From contig NZ_CP101505.1 in the NCBI RefSeq assembly GCF_024362345.1, forward strand, positions 516,001-580,000: DNA of 64,000 bases. The letters are read 5' to 3'. This document shows, piece by piece, positions 1 to 7,628 of this stretch (the first letter of the stretch is position 1; every line of letters starts with the position of its first letter). A program made the translations under genes and the position numbers. The notes beneath the pieces are model-generated. The model did no database searches. It saw only the letters and a program-made list of their open reading frames with translations, and was not told the DNA's origin. Source of the DNA: Polaribacter dokdonensis (lineage in GTDB: Bacteria; Bacteroidota; Bacteroidia; Flavobacteriales; Flavobacteriaceae).

Positions 1-251
1 TAGTAAACACAAGATCAAACTCGTTCTTATATTTAGGTGCTTCTCCAAGAGCTAGTATTGCAATATTAAATGCTTCAAAGGTTTTTGCAGCTATTGAAGG
101 TAGAGATTTTGTTACTCCAGAAGATATTAAAAAAGCTACTGTACCTGTTTTACAACATAGGGTTATTGTTACTCCTGAAAGAGAAATGGAAGGTTTAACC
201 AGCAAACAGATTATAGAACAAATTATAGAAACTGTAGAAATTCCTAGATAA
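1..251 (+). CDS. MoxR-type AAA+ ATPase, C-terminal fragment
   Basis: The window opens inside this gene; the frame starts at base 3 and ends with TAA at 249-251, leaving 82 residues. The visible part is the lid domain of a MoxR-family AAA+ ATPase: GASPRASIAIL, then GRDFVTPEDIKK and a conserved LQHRVIV stretch. MoxR ATPases are chaperone-like proteins that usually sit beside DUF58 and VWA genes, and a DUF58 gene follows after only 2 bp, so the two are surely co-transcribed. Walker motifs lie outside the window and cannot be checked. The family call is firm; the substrate is unknown. Confidence 0.88.
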   Translation, partial: VNTRSNSFLYLGASPRASIAILNASKVFAAIEGRDFVTPEDIKKATVPVLQHRVIVTPEREMEGLTSKQIIEQIIETVEIPR

Positions 252-253
252 GT

Positions 254-1588
254 TTGAAAAGCTTTTACAACTCACTTTTTATAAATAAACGCTTCTTTTA
301 TGCTTTAGCCATAATTACAACCCTTTTTGTGGTTGGTTTTTTCGCTTCTATATTTTTTGAGATCGCAAAAATATTGGTAATCGTTTTAAGTGTTTTATTA
401 ATTATTGATTGTGCACTACTCTACCAAACTAAAATTGGAATATCTGCTTCTAGATTATTACCAGAAAGACTTTCTAATGGTGATGAAAATAAAATTACGT
501 TAGAAATTAAAAACGACTATAATTTTATCACTCATTTAGAATTGATAGAAGAATTACCTTATCAATTTCAGAAAAGAGATTTTATATTTAGACTTAAATT
601 ACAAAAAAAGGAATCGAAAACGTTAAAATATAGCCTAAATCCAAAGGAAAGAGGTGTTTATAGTTTTGGGAATTTAAATGTTTATGTCAATTCTGGTTTA
701 CAATTAGCAACTAGAAAATACATTTTAGCAGATGAGAAAGAGTTAAAATGTTATCCTTCTTTTTTAAAACTAAGAGAGTTTGATTTTCAAACCTTTAACA
801 ATTCTGTAGTTTCTTATGGTAATAAAAAGGTTAGAAGACTAGGTAACTCATTAGAATTTGAGCAAATTAAAGAATATGTTTCTGGAGATGATATCAGAAC
901 TTTAAATTGGAAAGCTACAGCCAAAAGTAACCAACTAATGATTAATCAATATATGGAAGAGAAATCACAGTCTGTATATTGTATTATCGATAAAGGTAGA
1001 GCCATGCAAATGGAGTTTGAAGGTTTAAGTTTGTTAGATTATGCTGTAAACACAACTTTAGCTATCAGCAATATCATTTTAAAGAAACAAGATAAGGCAG
1101 GTATTTTATCCTTCTCTAAAAAGCTAGAAGATTTAGTAGTTGCAGAAAAACGTAACTCTCAAATGAGCTTAATTTCTGAAGCTTTATATCATATTAAAAC
1201 AGATTTTTCAGAATCTGACTTTAGTAGTCTTTACACAGTCGTAAAAAGAAAAATTAGGCAAAGAAGTTTACTAATTTTATTTTCTAATTTTGAAACGCTA
1301 GATGGTTTAAATAGACAACTCCCCTATTTACGAGCCTTGGCTAAAAATCACTTAGTACTTATTGTATTTTTTAAAAATACAGAGCTAAACGTTTTAATAG
1401 AAAAAGAATCGAAAAACATACAAGATGTTTATGATACAATAATTGCAGAGAAGTTTCTTTATGAGAAAAAACAAATTGTGAATGAATTAAAAAAATATGG
1501 AATTCAATCAGTATTAACAACACCTAAAAAACTTACAGGAGATGCTATAGGTAAATATTTAAACTTAAAATCAAGAGGATTGTTTTAA
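254..1588 (+). CDS. DUF58 domain membrane protein
   Basis: This 444-residue protein begins with TTG, 2 bp after the MoxR stop. Two membrane helices occupy about residues 14-32 and 35-57, and a beta-rich region follows. The DUF58 signature GDDIRTLNWK lies at residues 211-220, and the C-terminal part has the VWA-like fold typical of the family, with DKGRAMQM where a metal site would be. DUF58 proteins accompany MoxR ATPases in Bacteroidota bat-like operons and are thought to act in envelope stress or complex assembly. The usual BatA/BatB genes do not follow here; two unrelated small membrane proteins do. The family is certain; the function is inferred from context. Confidence 0.88.
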   Translation: MKSFYNSLFINKRFFYALAIITTLFVVGFFASIFFEIAKILVIVLSVLLIIDCALLYQTKIGISASRLLPERLSNGDENKITLEIKNDYNFITHLELIEELPYQFQKRDFIFRLKLQKKESKTLKYSLNPKERGVYSFGNLNVYVNSGLQLATRKYILADEKELKCYPSFLKLREFDFQTFNNSVVSYGNKKVRRLGNSLEFEQIKEYVSGDDIRTLNWKATAKSNQLMINQYMEEKSQSVYCIIDKGRAMQMEFEGLSLLDYAVNTTLAISNIILKKQDKAGILSFSKKLEDLVVAEKRNSQMSLISEALYHIKTDFSESDFSSLYTVVKRKIRQRSLLILFSNFETLDGLNRQLPYLRALAKNHLVLIVFFKNTELNVLIEKESKNIQDVYDTIIAEKFLYEKKQIVNELKKYGIQSVLTTPKKLTGDAIGKYLNLKSRGLF

Positions 1589-1635
1589 TTAATTATTTAT
1601 ATTTCCACATCAAAACAAACTAAAAAACAATTTCT

Positions 1636-1980
1636 ATGAGTACACTTAAATTAAAATTAAAAAAGATTGATGCCCTAAAATATGGTATAATAACTGGAAC
1701 CTTAATGGCTTTTATTGTTTTTATAATGGTTGCAATAGCATTTTTATTTACCAGTTTATTTGGTATAGGTGCAGCAGGCTCTGATGCTTATGCTTTAGGA
1801 GCTATTTTTGGAGGAGGAATTTTTATGCTAATTCTTGCACCAATTTTATACTTTGTTTTTGGTTTTATTTTTGGATGGATAAGTACATTGGTTTTTAATT
1901 TTATTTTAAAGAAAACTGGAGGGTTAGATATTGAGTTTGAAAAAACAGGATTAGATTTACAACAAATTGGTAACGAATAG
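1636..1980 (+). CDS. Small integral membrane protein, unknown function
   Basis: This 114-residue protein begins at an ATG 47 bp after the DUF58 gene. Two long hydrophobic segments at about residues 17-42 and 54-88 are rich in Gly, Phe and Ile and look like membrane helices; the second may be two helices. The N-terminus is Lys-rich (KLKLKKIDALKYG) and the acidic tail is probably cytoplasmic. The layout resembles DUF3566-type small membrane proteins, but I cannot confirm that. It is followed after 13 bp by a DUF805 gene on the same strand, suggesting one transcript. No function can be given. Confidence 0.7.
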   Translation: MSTLKLKLKKIDALKYGIITGTLMAFIVFIMVAIAFLFTSLFGIGAAGSDAYALGAIFGGGIFMLILAPILYFVFGFIFGWISTLVFNFILKKTGGLDIEFEKTGLDLQQIGNE

Positions 1981-1993
1981 TAAAAGAAAATAA

Positions 1994-2377
1994 ATGAATT
2001 GGTATTTTAAAGTATTTAAGCAATATGCAGATTTTGGAGGTAGAGCAAGAAGAAAAGAATTTTGGATGTTTTACCTATTTACAACACTAGCATCATTAGT
2101 TTTTCGCATATTAGACAACTTGCTAGGCACAAATTTTGGCGACTTTGATGAAAATGGAATCTTAGAAACAATGTATAGTATCATTGTATTAATTCCTTTT
2201 TTCGCAGTTACTGCCAGAAGAATGCATGATGTTGGTAAAAGTGCTTGGTTTATGCTTATTCCATTCTATAACTTTTATCTCACACTATTAGATAGTGAAC
2301 CTCATGCCAATAAATGGGGAGATAATCCTAAAGGTTTTGGTAACGATTCTATGATTAATCAAATTGGTAAAGAGTAG
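1994..2377 (+). CDS. DUF805 family inner-membrane protein
   Basis: This 127-residue protein matches the DUF805 family. It has the N-terminal motif YADFGGRARRKEFWMF, a membrane helix at about residues 24-40, a second near residues 54-72, and the conserved RRMHDVGKSAWF segment before a third hydrophobic stretch (LIPFYNFYLTLL) and a GDNPKG tail. DUF805 proteins are small inner-membrane proteins with no agreed biochemical role. The gene ends one base before the stop of the convergent DUF4251 gene, so no room remains for a separate terminator. The family call is strong; the function is unknown. Confidence 0.88.
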   Translation: MNWYFKVFKQYADFGGRARRKEFWMFYLFTTLASLVFRILDNLLGTNFGDFDENGILETMYSIIVLIPFFAVTARRMHDVGKSAWFMLIPFYNFYLTLLDSEPHANKWGDNPKGFGNDSMINQIGKE

Positions 2378-2378
2378 T

Positions 2379-2912
2379 TTACTCTTCTAATTTAGCCCAT
2401 TTACCATAATAAATAATGGTTGTTCTAATACTACTATTAATTCTTAAAGTACTAGTATTATTAGCAAATAAGGTTAAATTGGCAGTTAAACTCTCATTGT
2501 TTGCATTTAAAACATAAGTTAAATTATACCTGTTTTTACTACTATCAAATTCGATTTTAGTTCTAGCAGGTTTACCAATAAATTTTAAACCACTTTCTGA
2601 GTTATAAGCACCACCTATTTGCTGTTCTCCATAATAAGGCAAATACAAATCTATACTATCGTTTTTAATCTTAAAAAAGTTAGGATTATTTATTAGACTA
2701 ATTCTTGCCAAATTACTTCCTGGTGGTAATAAGCTTTCTAAACCTCTTGTATTGGTAAAAGCTACTGGGTTTGCAGCATCAGATATTATTTCTATTTGAG
2801 CATTTTCTACTGCTTTCTTAAGGTTTGCTATTTGATCTGTACTCACATTGTTTTTAGAACTGGCACAACCTATAAGAATTAAAGATAATATAGCTATATA
2901 TATAAATTTCAT
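2379..2912 (-). CDS. DUF4251 lipoprotein
   Basis: This is a 177-residue secreted lipoprotein. I chose the ATG at 2912 because it places the lipoprotein signal MKFIYIAILSLILIGC at the N-terminus; an in-frame start 14 codons upstream would add an unlikely leader. The lipobox is LIGC, with the lipid-bearing Cys at residue 16. The rest is beta-rich, with a conserved block around LPYYGEQQIGGAY and GLKFIGKP that fits DUF4251, a Bacteroidota family of unknown role. It converges with the DUF805 gene and diverges from the pseudouridine synthase. Expected location is the periplasmic side of a membrane. Confidence 0.82.
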   Translation of the reverse strand: MKFIYIAILSLILIGCASSKNNVSTDQIANLKKAVENAQIEIISDAANPVAFTNTRGLESLLPPGSNLARISLINNPNFFKIKNDSIDLYLPYYGEQQIGGAYNSESGLKFIGKPARTKIEFDSSKNRYNLTYVLNANNESLTANLTLFANNTSTLRINSSIRTTIIYYGKWAKLEE

Positions 2913-2971
2913 AATATTACATTTTAGATTAAAATACATCAAAATTAATACCACATTCTTTCAATTGAGAT

Positions 2972-2979
2972 TATATTTG
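2972..2979 (+). promoter_or_regulatory. Bacteroidota -7 promoter element (TATATTTG)
   Basis: The sequence is an exact match to the TAnnTTTG -7 consensus of Bacteroidota housekeeping promoters. It lies 24 bases before the ATG of the pseudouridine synthase gene. No good TTG element stands 17-23 bases upstream, so the call rests on the -7 box and its position. Confidence 0.5.
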
Positions 2980-3002
2980 ATGTTTAAATATAGGATTTTA
3001 AT

Positions 3003-3707
3003 ATGAGCTTAGAAATTATTTATGAAGATGAATATTTGTTATGTGTCACAAAACCCAATAATGTTTTGGTGCATCATGCTTATCATTCTAGAAATATGTC
3101 TGATGAAAAATCGTTGCTGCAATTAATTCAAGAGCAAATAGGTTTAAAAACATATCCTGTACATAGATTAGATCGTAAAACTTCTGGAGCTATTTTATTA
3201 GCTAAGAATAAGGAGTATGTTTCTAAATTTCAAGATTTGTTTACTAAAAACGAGATTCGTAAAATTTACTATGGTGTTGTTCGTGGATTTCCACCTGCTA
3301 CCAAAACTATAGATTCACCAGTGAAAGGCAGAGATGCAAATGTGCATAAAGAAGCTTTAACTGAATTAAAAACCTTAGAAAATATCACCTTAGAAATTCC
3401 TGTAAAACCTTATCAAACCAGTAGATACAGTTTGGTTGAATTGTTTCCTAAAACAGGAAGAATGCATCAATTAAGAGTGCATAGCAATAAAATTAGTCAT
3501 CCTTTAATTGGGGATGCGAAATATGGTGATAAAAACCATGATGTAATGTTTGATGAAAACTTCGGGTTTAAAAACCTTTTTTTACATGCAGGAAGATTAG
3601 AGTTTACACATCCATTTACGAATGAAAAACTGATACTAAAAGCAAGCTTTCCTATAGATTGGATTACGCTATTTGAAAAGTTCAGTTGGAAAAATCCTTT
3701 GATATAA
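3003..3707 (+). CDS. RluA-family pseudouridine synthase
   Basis: This 234-residue enzyme isomerises uridine to pseudouridine in a structural RNA. The catalytic motif HRLDRKTSG is present, with the conserved Asp at residue 57, and the later GRMHQLRVH and PLIGDAKYG motifs are typical of RluA/TruC enzymes. It has no N-terminal S4 domain, which fits the short TruC-like subgroup that modifies tRNA position 65 in E. coli; the real target here cannot be read from sequence. The gene is monocistronic, with its own -7 element upstream and a hairpin terminator starting 4 bases after the stop. Confidence 0.9.
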   Translation: MSLEIIYEDEYLLCVTKPNNVLVHHAYHSRNMSDEKSLLQLIQEQIGLKTYPVHRLDRKTSGAILLAKNKEYVSKFQDLFTKNEIRKIYYGVVRGFPPATKTIDSPVKGRDANVHKEALTELKTLENITLEIPVKPYQTSRYSLVELFPKTGRMHQLRVHSNKISHPLIGDAKYGDKNHDVMFDENFGFKNLFLHAGRLEFTHPFTNEKLILKASFPIDWITLFEKFSWKNPLI

Positions 3708-3710
3708 AAA

Positions 3711-3732
3711 AAATCCTGCATTTGCAGGATTT
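3711..3732. terminator. Bidirectional intrinsic terminator
   Basis: A perfect 10-bp stem, AAATCCTGCA paired with its complement around a 2-base loop, has A-runs on one side and T-runs on the other. It separates the convergent pseudouridine synthase (+) and CPXCG protein (-) genes and could serve both. Confidence 0.85.
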
Positions 3733-3736
3733 ATTT

Positions 3737-3922
3737 TTATTGTTCTATTGACTGTGCATGAAAAGCAATTAATGTACTATCCTCAAATTGAGGAGCTATT
3801 TCTATTGGATTACAACATACCTCACAATCTTCTATATAGGTTTGTTGTCTTACACTGCTGTCTAATATCATTGATATTTCTTCCCAACAATAAGGACATT
3901 GAAAAAAATGTTCTTGCTCCAC
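3737..3922 (-). CDS. CPXCG-motif cysteine-rich small protein
   Basis: This is a 61-residue protein with a GTG start. It carries two Cys pairs, CPYC near residue 9 and CEVC near residue 33, with a third Cys in VCCNP, so it probably folds as a small zinc ribbon. The arrangement matches the CPXCG family of short bacterial proteins of unknown role. The GTG lies 2 bp after the stop of the CurA-like reductase, so it is the last gene of a three-gene minus-strand run that ends at the terminator at 3711-3732. Confidence 0.82.
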   Translation of the reverse strand: MEQEHFFQCPYCWEEISMILDSSVRQQTYIEDCEVCCNPIEIAPQFEDSTLIAFHAQSIEQ

Positions 3923-3924
3923 TT

Positions 3925-4932
3925 CTATTTTTCAATCACTTTAAGCACCAATTTCCCTTTCTTTTCTCCAGAAAATAATCTATTGTAGGTTTCATGAAAA
4001 TTCTCAATTCCTTCATAAATATCTTCTTTAGATTTTAGTTTACCTTCTTGCATCCAAATTCCCATTTGTTTTGCTGCTTCACCGAAATTCTTAGTATAGT
4101 CCATAACAACCATTCCTTGCATTGTAGAACGAGTTACTAATAATGATAAATAGTTACTTGGCCCATCTACTTTTGCTTTGTTATTGTATTGAGATATTGC
4201 TCCACAAATAACAACTCTAGCATGCATTCTTAATTTGCTAAGTGCAGCATCTAAAATTTTACCTCCTACATTATCAAAAAATACATCTACTCCTTTAGGG
4301 CATTTCTGTTTTAATGCAGAATAGATATTTTCTGATTTATAATCAATGGCATCATCAAATCCTAGTTCGTTTACAATATAATCGCATTTTTCTTTACCAC
4401 CAGCAATACCAATTACAGTACAGCCTTTTATTTTGGCAATTTGACCAACTATACTACCAACTGCACCTGCTGCTCCAGAAACTAAAACGATATCTCCTTC
4501 TACAATCTTTCCTACTTCTTGAATTCCAAAATAAGCAGTCATTCCTGGCATACCTAAAGTACCAATATACATTGGCATAGTAGCTAAACTGGTGTCAACT
4601 TTATACCATCCATCACCATTTGTAATTGCATATTGTTGTACTCCTCCCCAACTTGTAACTACATCTCCAATTTCAAATTTTGGATTACCATTATTTTTTA
4701 TCACTTTCCCTACAGAACCTGCTCTCATTACTGCATCAATTTCAACTGGAGGAATATAAGATTTAGTATCATTCATCCAACCACGCATTGCAGGGTCTAA
4801 TGATATATAATGATGTTGTACTAAAATCTCACCTTCCTCTAATTCAGGTACTTGATTGGTTTCTAATTGCCATGTATCTGCATCAGGAACACCTGAAGGC
4901 CTCTTTTTAAATATAATCTGTTTATTCGTCAT
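3925..4932 (-). CDS. NADP-dependent MDR-family reductase (CurA/leukotriene B4 dehydrogenase type)
   Basis: This 335-residue zinc-independent medium-chain reductase probably reduces the double bond of alpha,beta-unsaturated carbonyl compounds with NADPH. The N-terminus has LDPAMRGWM, a hallmark of the CurA/YncB/PTGR subgroup. A Rossmann motif VSGAAGAVGSIVGQIA follows at about residue 150, then FDNVGG. There are no structural zinc Cys residues. The ATG is 30 bp after the stop of the fused E1 gene and the downstream CPXCG gene starts after 2 bp, so all three are probably one operon. The natural substrate is unknown. Confidence 0.87.
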   Translation of the reverse strand: MTNKQIIFKKRPSGVPDADTWQLETNQVPELEEGEILVQHHYISLDPAMRGWMNDTKSYIPPVEIDAVMRAGSVGKVIKNNGNPKFEIGDVVTSWGGVQQYAITNGDGWYKVDTSLATMPMYIGTLGMPGMTAYFGIQEVGKIVEGDIVLVSGAAGAVGSIVGQIAKIKGCTVIGIAGGKEKCDYIVNELGFDDAIDYKSENIYSALKQKCPKGVDVFFDNVGGKILDAALSKLRMHARVVICGAISQYNNKAKVDGPSNYLSLLVTRSTMQGMVVMDYTKNFGEAAKQMGIWMQEGKLKSKEDIYEGIENFHETYNRLFSGEKKGKLVLKVIEK

Positions 4933-4962
4933 GAAATGATCTCTTTTATGCTATAAATTTAA

Positions 4963-6954
4963 TTAATAATTATGTATTTCTAAAATTACATTTGTTAAGA
5001 TTGATTTACCTAAATATTGTTGTTCTAAGTCTGATTGAAAAGGAATAGGTGTATCTAAACTACCTACTCTTTTGACAGGTGCATCTAAACTATTAAAGCA
5101 ATTTTCTGTAATTAATGCAGAAATATCGCTTGCAATTCCTCCAAATAATGAATCTTCTTGAACAATTATAGCCTTATTCGTTTTACGCACAGATTCATAG
5201 ACAGTATCTGTATCTAAAGGTTGTAAGGTTCTTAAATCGATAACTTCTGCTGATATTTCTGGGTGATTTTCTAACACTTCTAAAACCCAATGAACAGTTG
5301 CTCCATAAGCTATTATTGTTAAATCAGCACCCGATTTTAAAATGTTTGCTTTACCAATTTCTAAAGTGTAATTATTTGTTGGCACCTCTTGATAAACAGA
5401 TCTATACAATGCTTTATGTTCAAAAAATAAAACTGGATTTGGGTCTTGTATTGCACTTGCCAATAAACCTTTGGCATCTTCTGGAAATGCAGGATACACA
5501 ACTTTTAAACCTGGCGTTTTTGTAAACCAAGCCTCATTAGTTTGCGAATGAAATGGACCAGCTCCTACTCCTGCTCCACAAGGCATTCTAATTACTACAT
5601 CTGCATTTTGCGACCATCTATAATGACTTTTTGCTAATAAATTTACAATAGGATTAAACCCAGAAGAAACAAAATCGGAAAATTGCATTTCAACAACAGC
5701 TTTCATACCATTTATAGACAAACCATAGGCTGCAGATACAATTGCAGATTCACAAATAGGCGTATTTCTTACACGATCTTTGCCAAACTTATCTGTAAAA
5801 CCATCAGTAATTTTAAAAACACCTCCATAATCAGCAACATCTTGCCCCATAATTACAAGGTTCTTATATTTTTCCATAGCTTGCTCTAAACCTTGAGAAA
5901 TTGCATCTACAAAACGAATATTTTTTGTGGATGCTGATTTTTTAATTTCATCAAATTCAGATGTTTTAAAAACATCTTTAATTTCGGTTTCTAAATCTGG
6001 AATTATATCTGCTTCATTAAAAGCAAGGTCTAAATGCTCGTTAATTTCTTCAATTATCTTTGCCTTATATTCATTGTCTAATGCATCATCTAATATTTCA
6101 TTTTCTGTGAGATAATTTTTGAAGTTTATTATAGGGTCTTTTGCTTCCCAAAATTCTAACAATTCTTTTGGAACGTATTTAGTTCCACTAGCTTCTTCAT
6201 GACCTCGAACTCTAAAAGTTTTAAATTCTATTAATATTGGTCTTGGTTCTTTACGAACACTCTCTGCCAATTCTTTAATTTTTGAATAGACCTCTAATAT
6301 GTTGTTACCATCTATGATATGACTTTCCATTCCAAAGCCTACTCCCTTATCAGCAATATTTTTACAGTTAAATTGTTCTGAAACAGGGGTAGATAATCCA
6401 TAACCATTATTTTCTACACAAAATAATACAGGTAAACTCCAAACAGATGCTACATTCAAAGCTTCATGAAAATCACCTTCACTTGTACCTCCTTCTCCTG
6501 TAAATACAGCACAAACTTTGTTTTTGTTCTGTAATTTATTGGCTAATGCAATTCCATCAGCAACTCCTAATTGAGGTCCTAAATGAGATATCATACCAAT
6601 AATATTATATTCTTGGGTGCCAAAATGAAAACTTCTATCTCTTCCTTTTGTGAAACCACCCATTTTTCCTTGCCATTGAGAAAATAAGCGATGTAAAGGA
6701 ATATCTCTGGTTGTAAATACGCCCAAATTTCTGTGCATAGGTAAAATATACTCATCTGTGTCTAATGCCTTTGTTACACCAACAGCAATTGCTTCTTGAC
6801 CAATACCAGAAAACCATTTAGAAATTTTTCCTTGACGTAATAAAATCAACATTTTCTTCTCTATTAAACGAGGTTTTAACATTGATTGATATAAATTTAA
6901 TAATGTGGAATGATCTAAATTATAATTTAAATTATAATCAATATTATCTAGCAT
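4963..6954 (-). CDS. Fused 2-oxoacid dehydrogenase E1 (alpha plus beta), branched-chain type
   Basis: This 663-residue protein joins both E1 chains of a thiamine-diphosphate-dependent 2-oxoacid dehydrogenase, most likely the branched-chain enzyme. The N-terminal half (about residues 1-330) is E1 alpha, with the thiamine-binding stretch GEGGTSEGDFHEALN and ENNGYGLSTP. The C-terminal half (about 340-663) is E1 beta, with MGQDVADYGGVF, PICESAI and PCGAGVGAGPFHSQ. The E1 oxidatively decarboxylates the keto acid and passes the acyl group to an E2 lipoyl protein encoded elsewhere. Such fusions are common in Bacteroidota. A -7 box (TATGTTTG) lies 25 bases upstream. Confidence 0.92.
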   Translation of the reverse strand: MLDNIDYNLNYNLDHSTLLNLYQSMLKPRLIEKKMLILLRQGKISKWFSGIGQEAIAVGVTKALDTDEYILPMHRNLGVFTTRDIPLHRLFSQWQGKMGGFTKGRDRSFHFGTQEYNIIGMISHLGPQLGVADGIALANKLQNKNKVCAVFTGEGGTSEGDFHEALNVASVWSLPVLFCVENNGYGLSTPVSEQFNCKNIADKGVGFGMESHIIDGNNILEVYSKIKELAESVRKEPRPILIEFKTFRVRGHEEASGTKYVPKELLEFWEAKDPIINFKNYLTENEILDDALDNEYKAKIIEEINEHLDLAFNEADIIPDLETEIKDVFKTSEFDEIKKSASTKNIRFVDAISQGLEQAMEKYKNLVIMGQDVADYGGVFKITDGFTDKFGKDRVRNTPICESAIVSAAYGLSINGMKAVVEMQFSDFVSSGFNPIVNLLAKSHYRWSQNADVVIRMPCGAGVGAGPFHSQTNEAWFTKTPGLKVVYPAFPEDAKGLLASAIQDPNPVLFFEHKALYRSVYQEVPTNNYTLEIGKANILKSGADLTIIAYGATVHWVLEVLENHPEISAEVIDLRTLQPLDTDTVYESVRKTNKAIIVQEDSLFGGIASDISALITENCFNSLDAPVKRVGSLDTPIPFQSDLEQQYLGKSILTNVILEIHNY

Positions 6955-6978
6955 AAATTATCAATTTACTAATTTTAA

Positions 6979-6986
6979 CAAACATA
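6979..6986 (-). promoter_or_regulatory. -7 promoter element (TATGTTTG on minus strand)
   Basis: An exact TAnnTTTG match on the minus strand, 25 bases before the ATG of the fused E1 gene and just downstream of the asnC terminator. It therefore gives the E1 operon its own start. No clear upstream TTG element was found. Confidence 0.5.
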
Positions 6987-7011
6987 ATGAAAGATGATTT
7001 CATTGCATAAA

Positions 7012-7040
7012 AAAATCCTTATCAATTTGATAAGGATTTT
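7012..7040 (-). terminator. Intrinsic terminator of the Lrp/AsnC regulator gene
   Basis: A perfect 14-bp inverted repeat (AAAATCCTTATCAA and its complement, around one central base) lies 22 bases past the stop of the Lrp/AsnC gene on the minus strand, followed by a T-run on that strand. It separates the regulator from the E1 operon. Confidence 0.88.
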
Positions 7041-7061
7041 AATTTATATAAATAGAAAGAT

Positions 7062-7541
7062 TTATAGCTCTGCAAAAATTGCATGCATCATTCTTTTCTT
7101 ATCGTTTATACTTTCTTCTAAAGCAATCATTGTTTCTGTTCTGTTTACTCCAGGAACATCATCTATTTGATAAATAATGTCTTTTGCATCATTAGTACCT
7201 TTTGCTCTTACTTTACAGAAAATATTATATTTACCTGCTGTAACATAGGCTACAGTTACGTTTGGTATACGTCTTAAGTTTTCAATTACACTTTGCGTCA
7301 TTGAAGTTTTTTCTAAATAAACACCAACATGAGCTATAAATGAGTATCCCATTTTCTCATAGTTAAGAGTTAAAGTAGAACCTTGAATAATACCTTCATC
7401 TTCCATCTTTTTTACACGAACGTGAATAGTTCCAGCAGAAACTAATAACTGTTTAGCAATGTCTGTAAATGGTGTTCTTGCATTCTCTATTAAAATATCT
7501 AATATTTGATGATCTATTTCGTCTAAGATGAATTTTTTCAT
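7062..7541 (-). CDS. Lrp/AsnC-family transcriptional regulator
   Basis: This 159-residue regulator has the two standard parts: an N-terminal helix-turn-helix (about residues 5-60, LDEIDHQILDILIENART and SAGTIHVRVKKMEDEG) and a C-terminal RAM effector domain (about 68-150). Members bind amino acids and assemble as octamers or larger that wrap DNA. The promoter contains a perfect 14-bp inverted repeat around the -7 box, consistent with autoregulation. The branched-chain-type E1 gene downstream is a plausible target, but nothing in the sequence proves it. It ends in its own strong terminator. Confidence 0.92.
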   Translation of the reverse strand: MKKFILDEIDHQILDILIENARTPFTDIAKQLLVSAGTIHVRVKKMEDEGIIQGSTLTLNYEKMGYSFIAHVGVYLEKTSMTQSVIENLRRIPNVTVAYVTAGKYNIFCKVRAKGTNDAKDIIYQIDDVPGVNRTETMIALEESINDKKRMMHAIFAEL

Positions 7542-7546
7542 TTTTG

Positions 7547-7606
7547 TGTTTTATTCAATTTATATGGCAAATTTATAAATTTAATTTAATCTAATTGAAT
7601 AAAACA
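7547..7606 (-). promoter_or_regulatory. asnC promoter with flanking perfect inverted repeat (probable operator)
   Basis: TGTTTTATTCAATT at 7547-7560 and its exact complement AATTGAATAAAACA at 7593-7606 form a 14-bp inverted repeat. Between them, nearly concentric, is the 14-bp palindrome AAATTTATAAATTT (7569-7582), which overlaps the minus-strand -7 box TAAATTTG (7568-7575). The two arms bracket the promoter symmetrically, as expected for an autoregulating Lrp-type octamer. Binding is inferred, not shown. Confidence 0.72.
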
Positions 7607-7628
7607 TGAGAAAAATTTAAACATTTTT

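Noticed and set aside
3748..3978. A 76-codon plus-strand frame opposite the CPXCG and CurA genes.
   Set aside because: It is the complement of the Cys-rich small protein, whose motifs are convincing; the shadow has no family resemblance.
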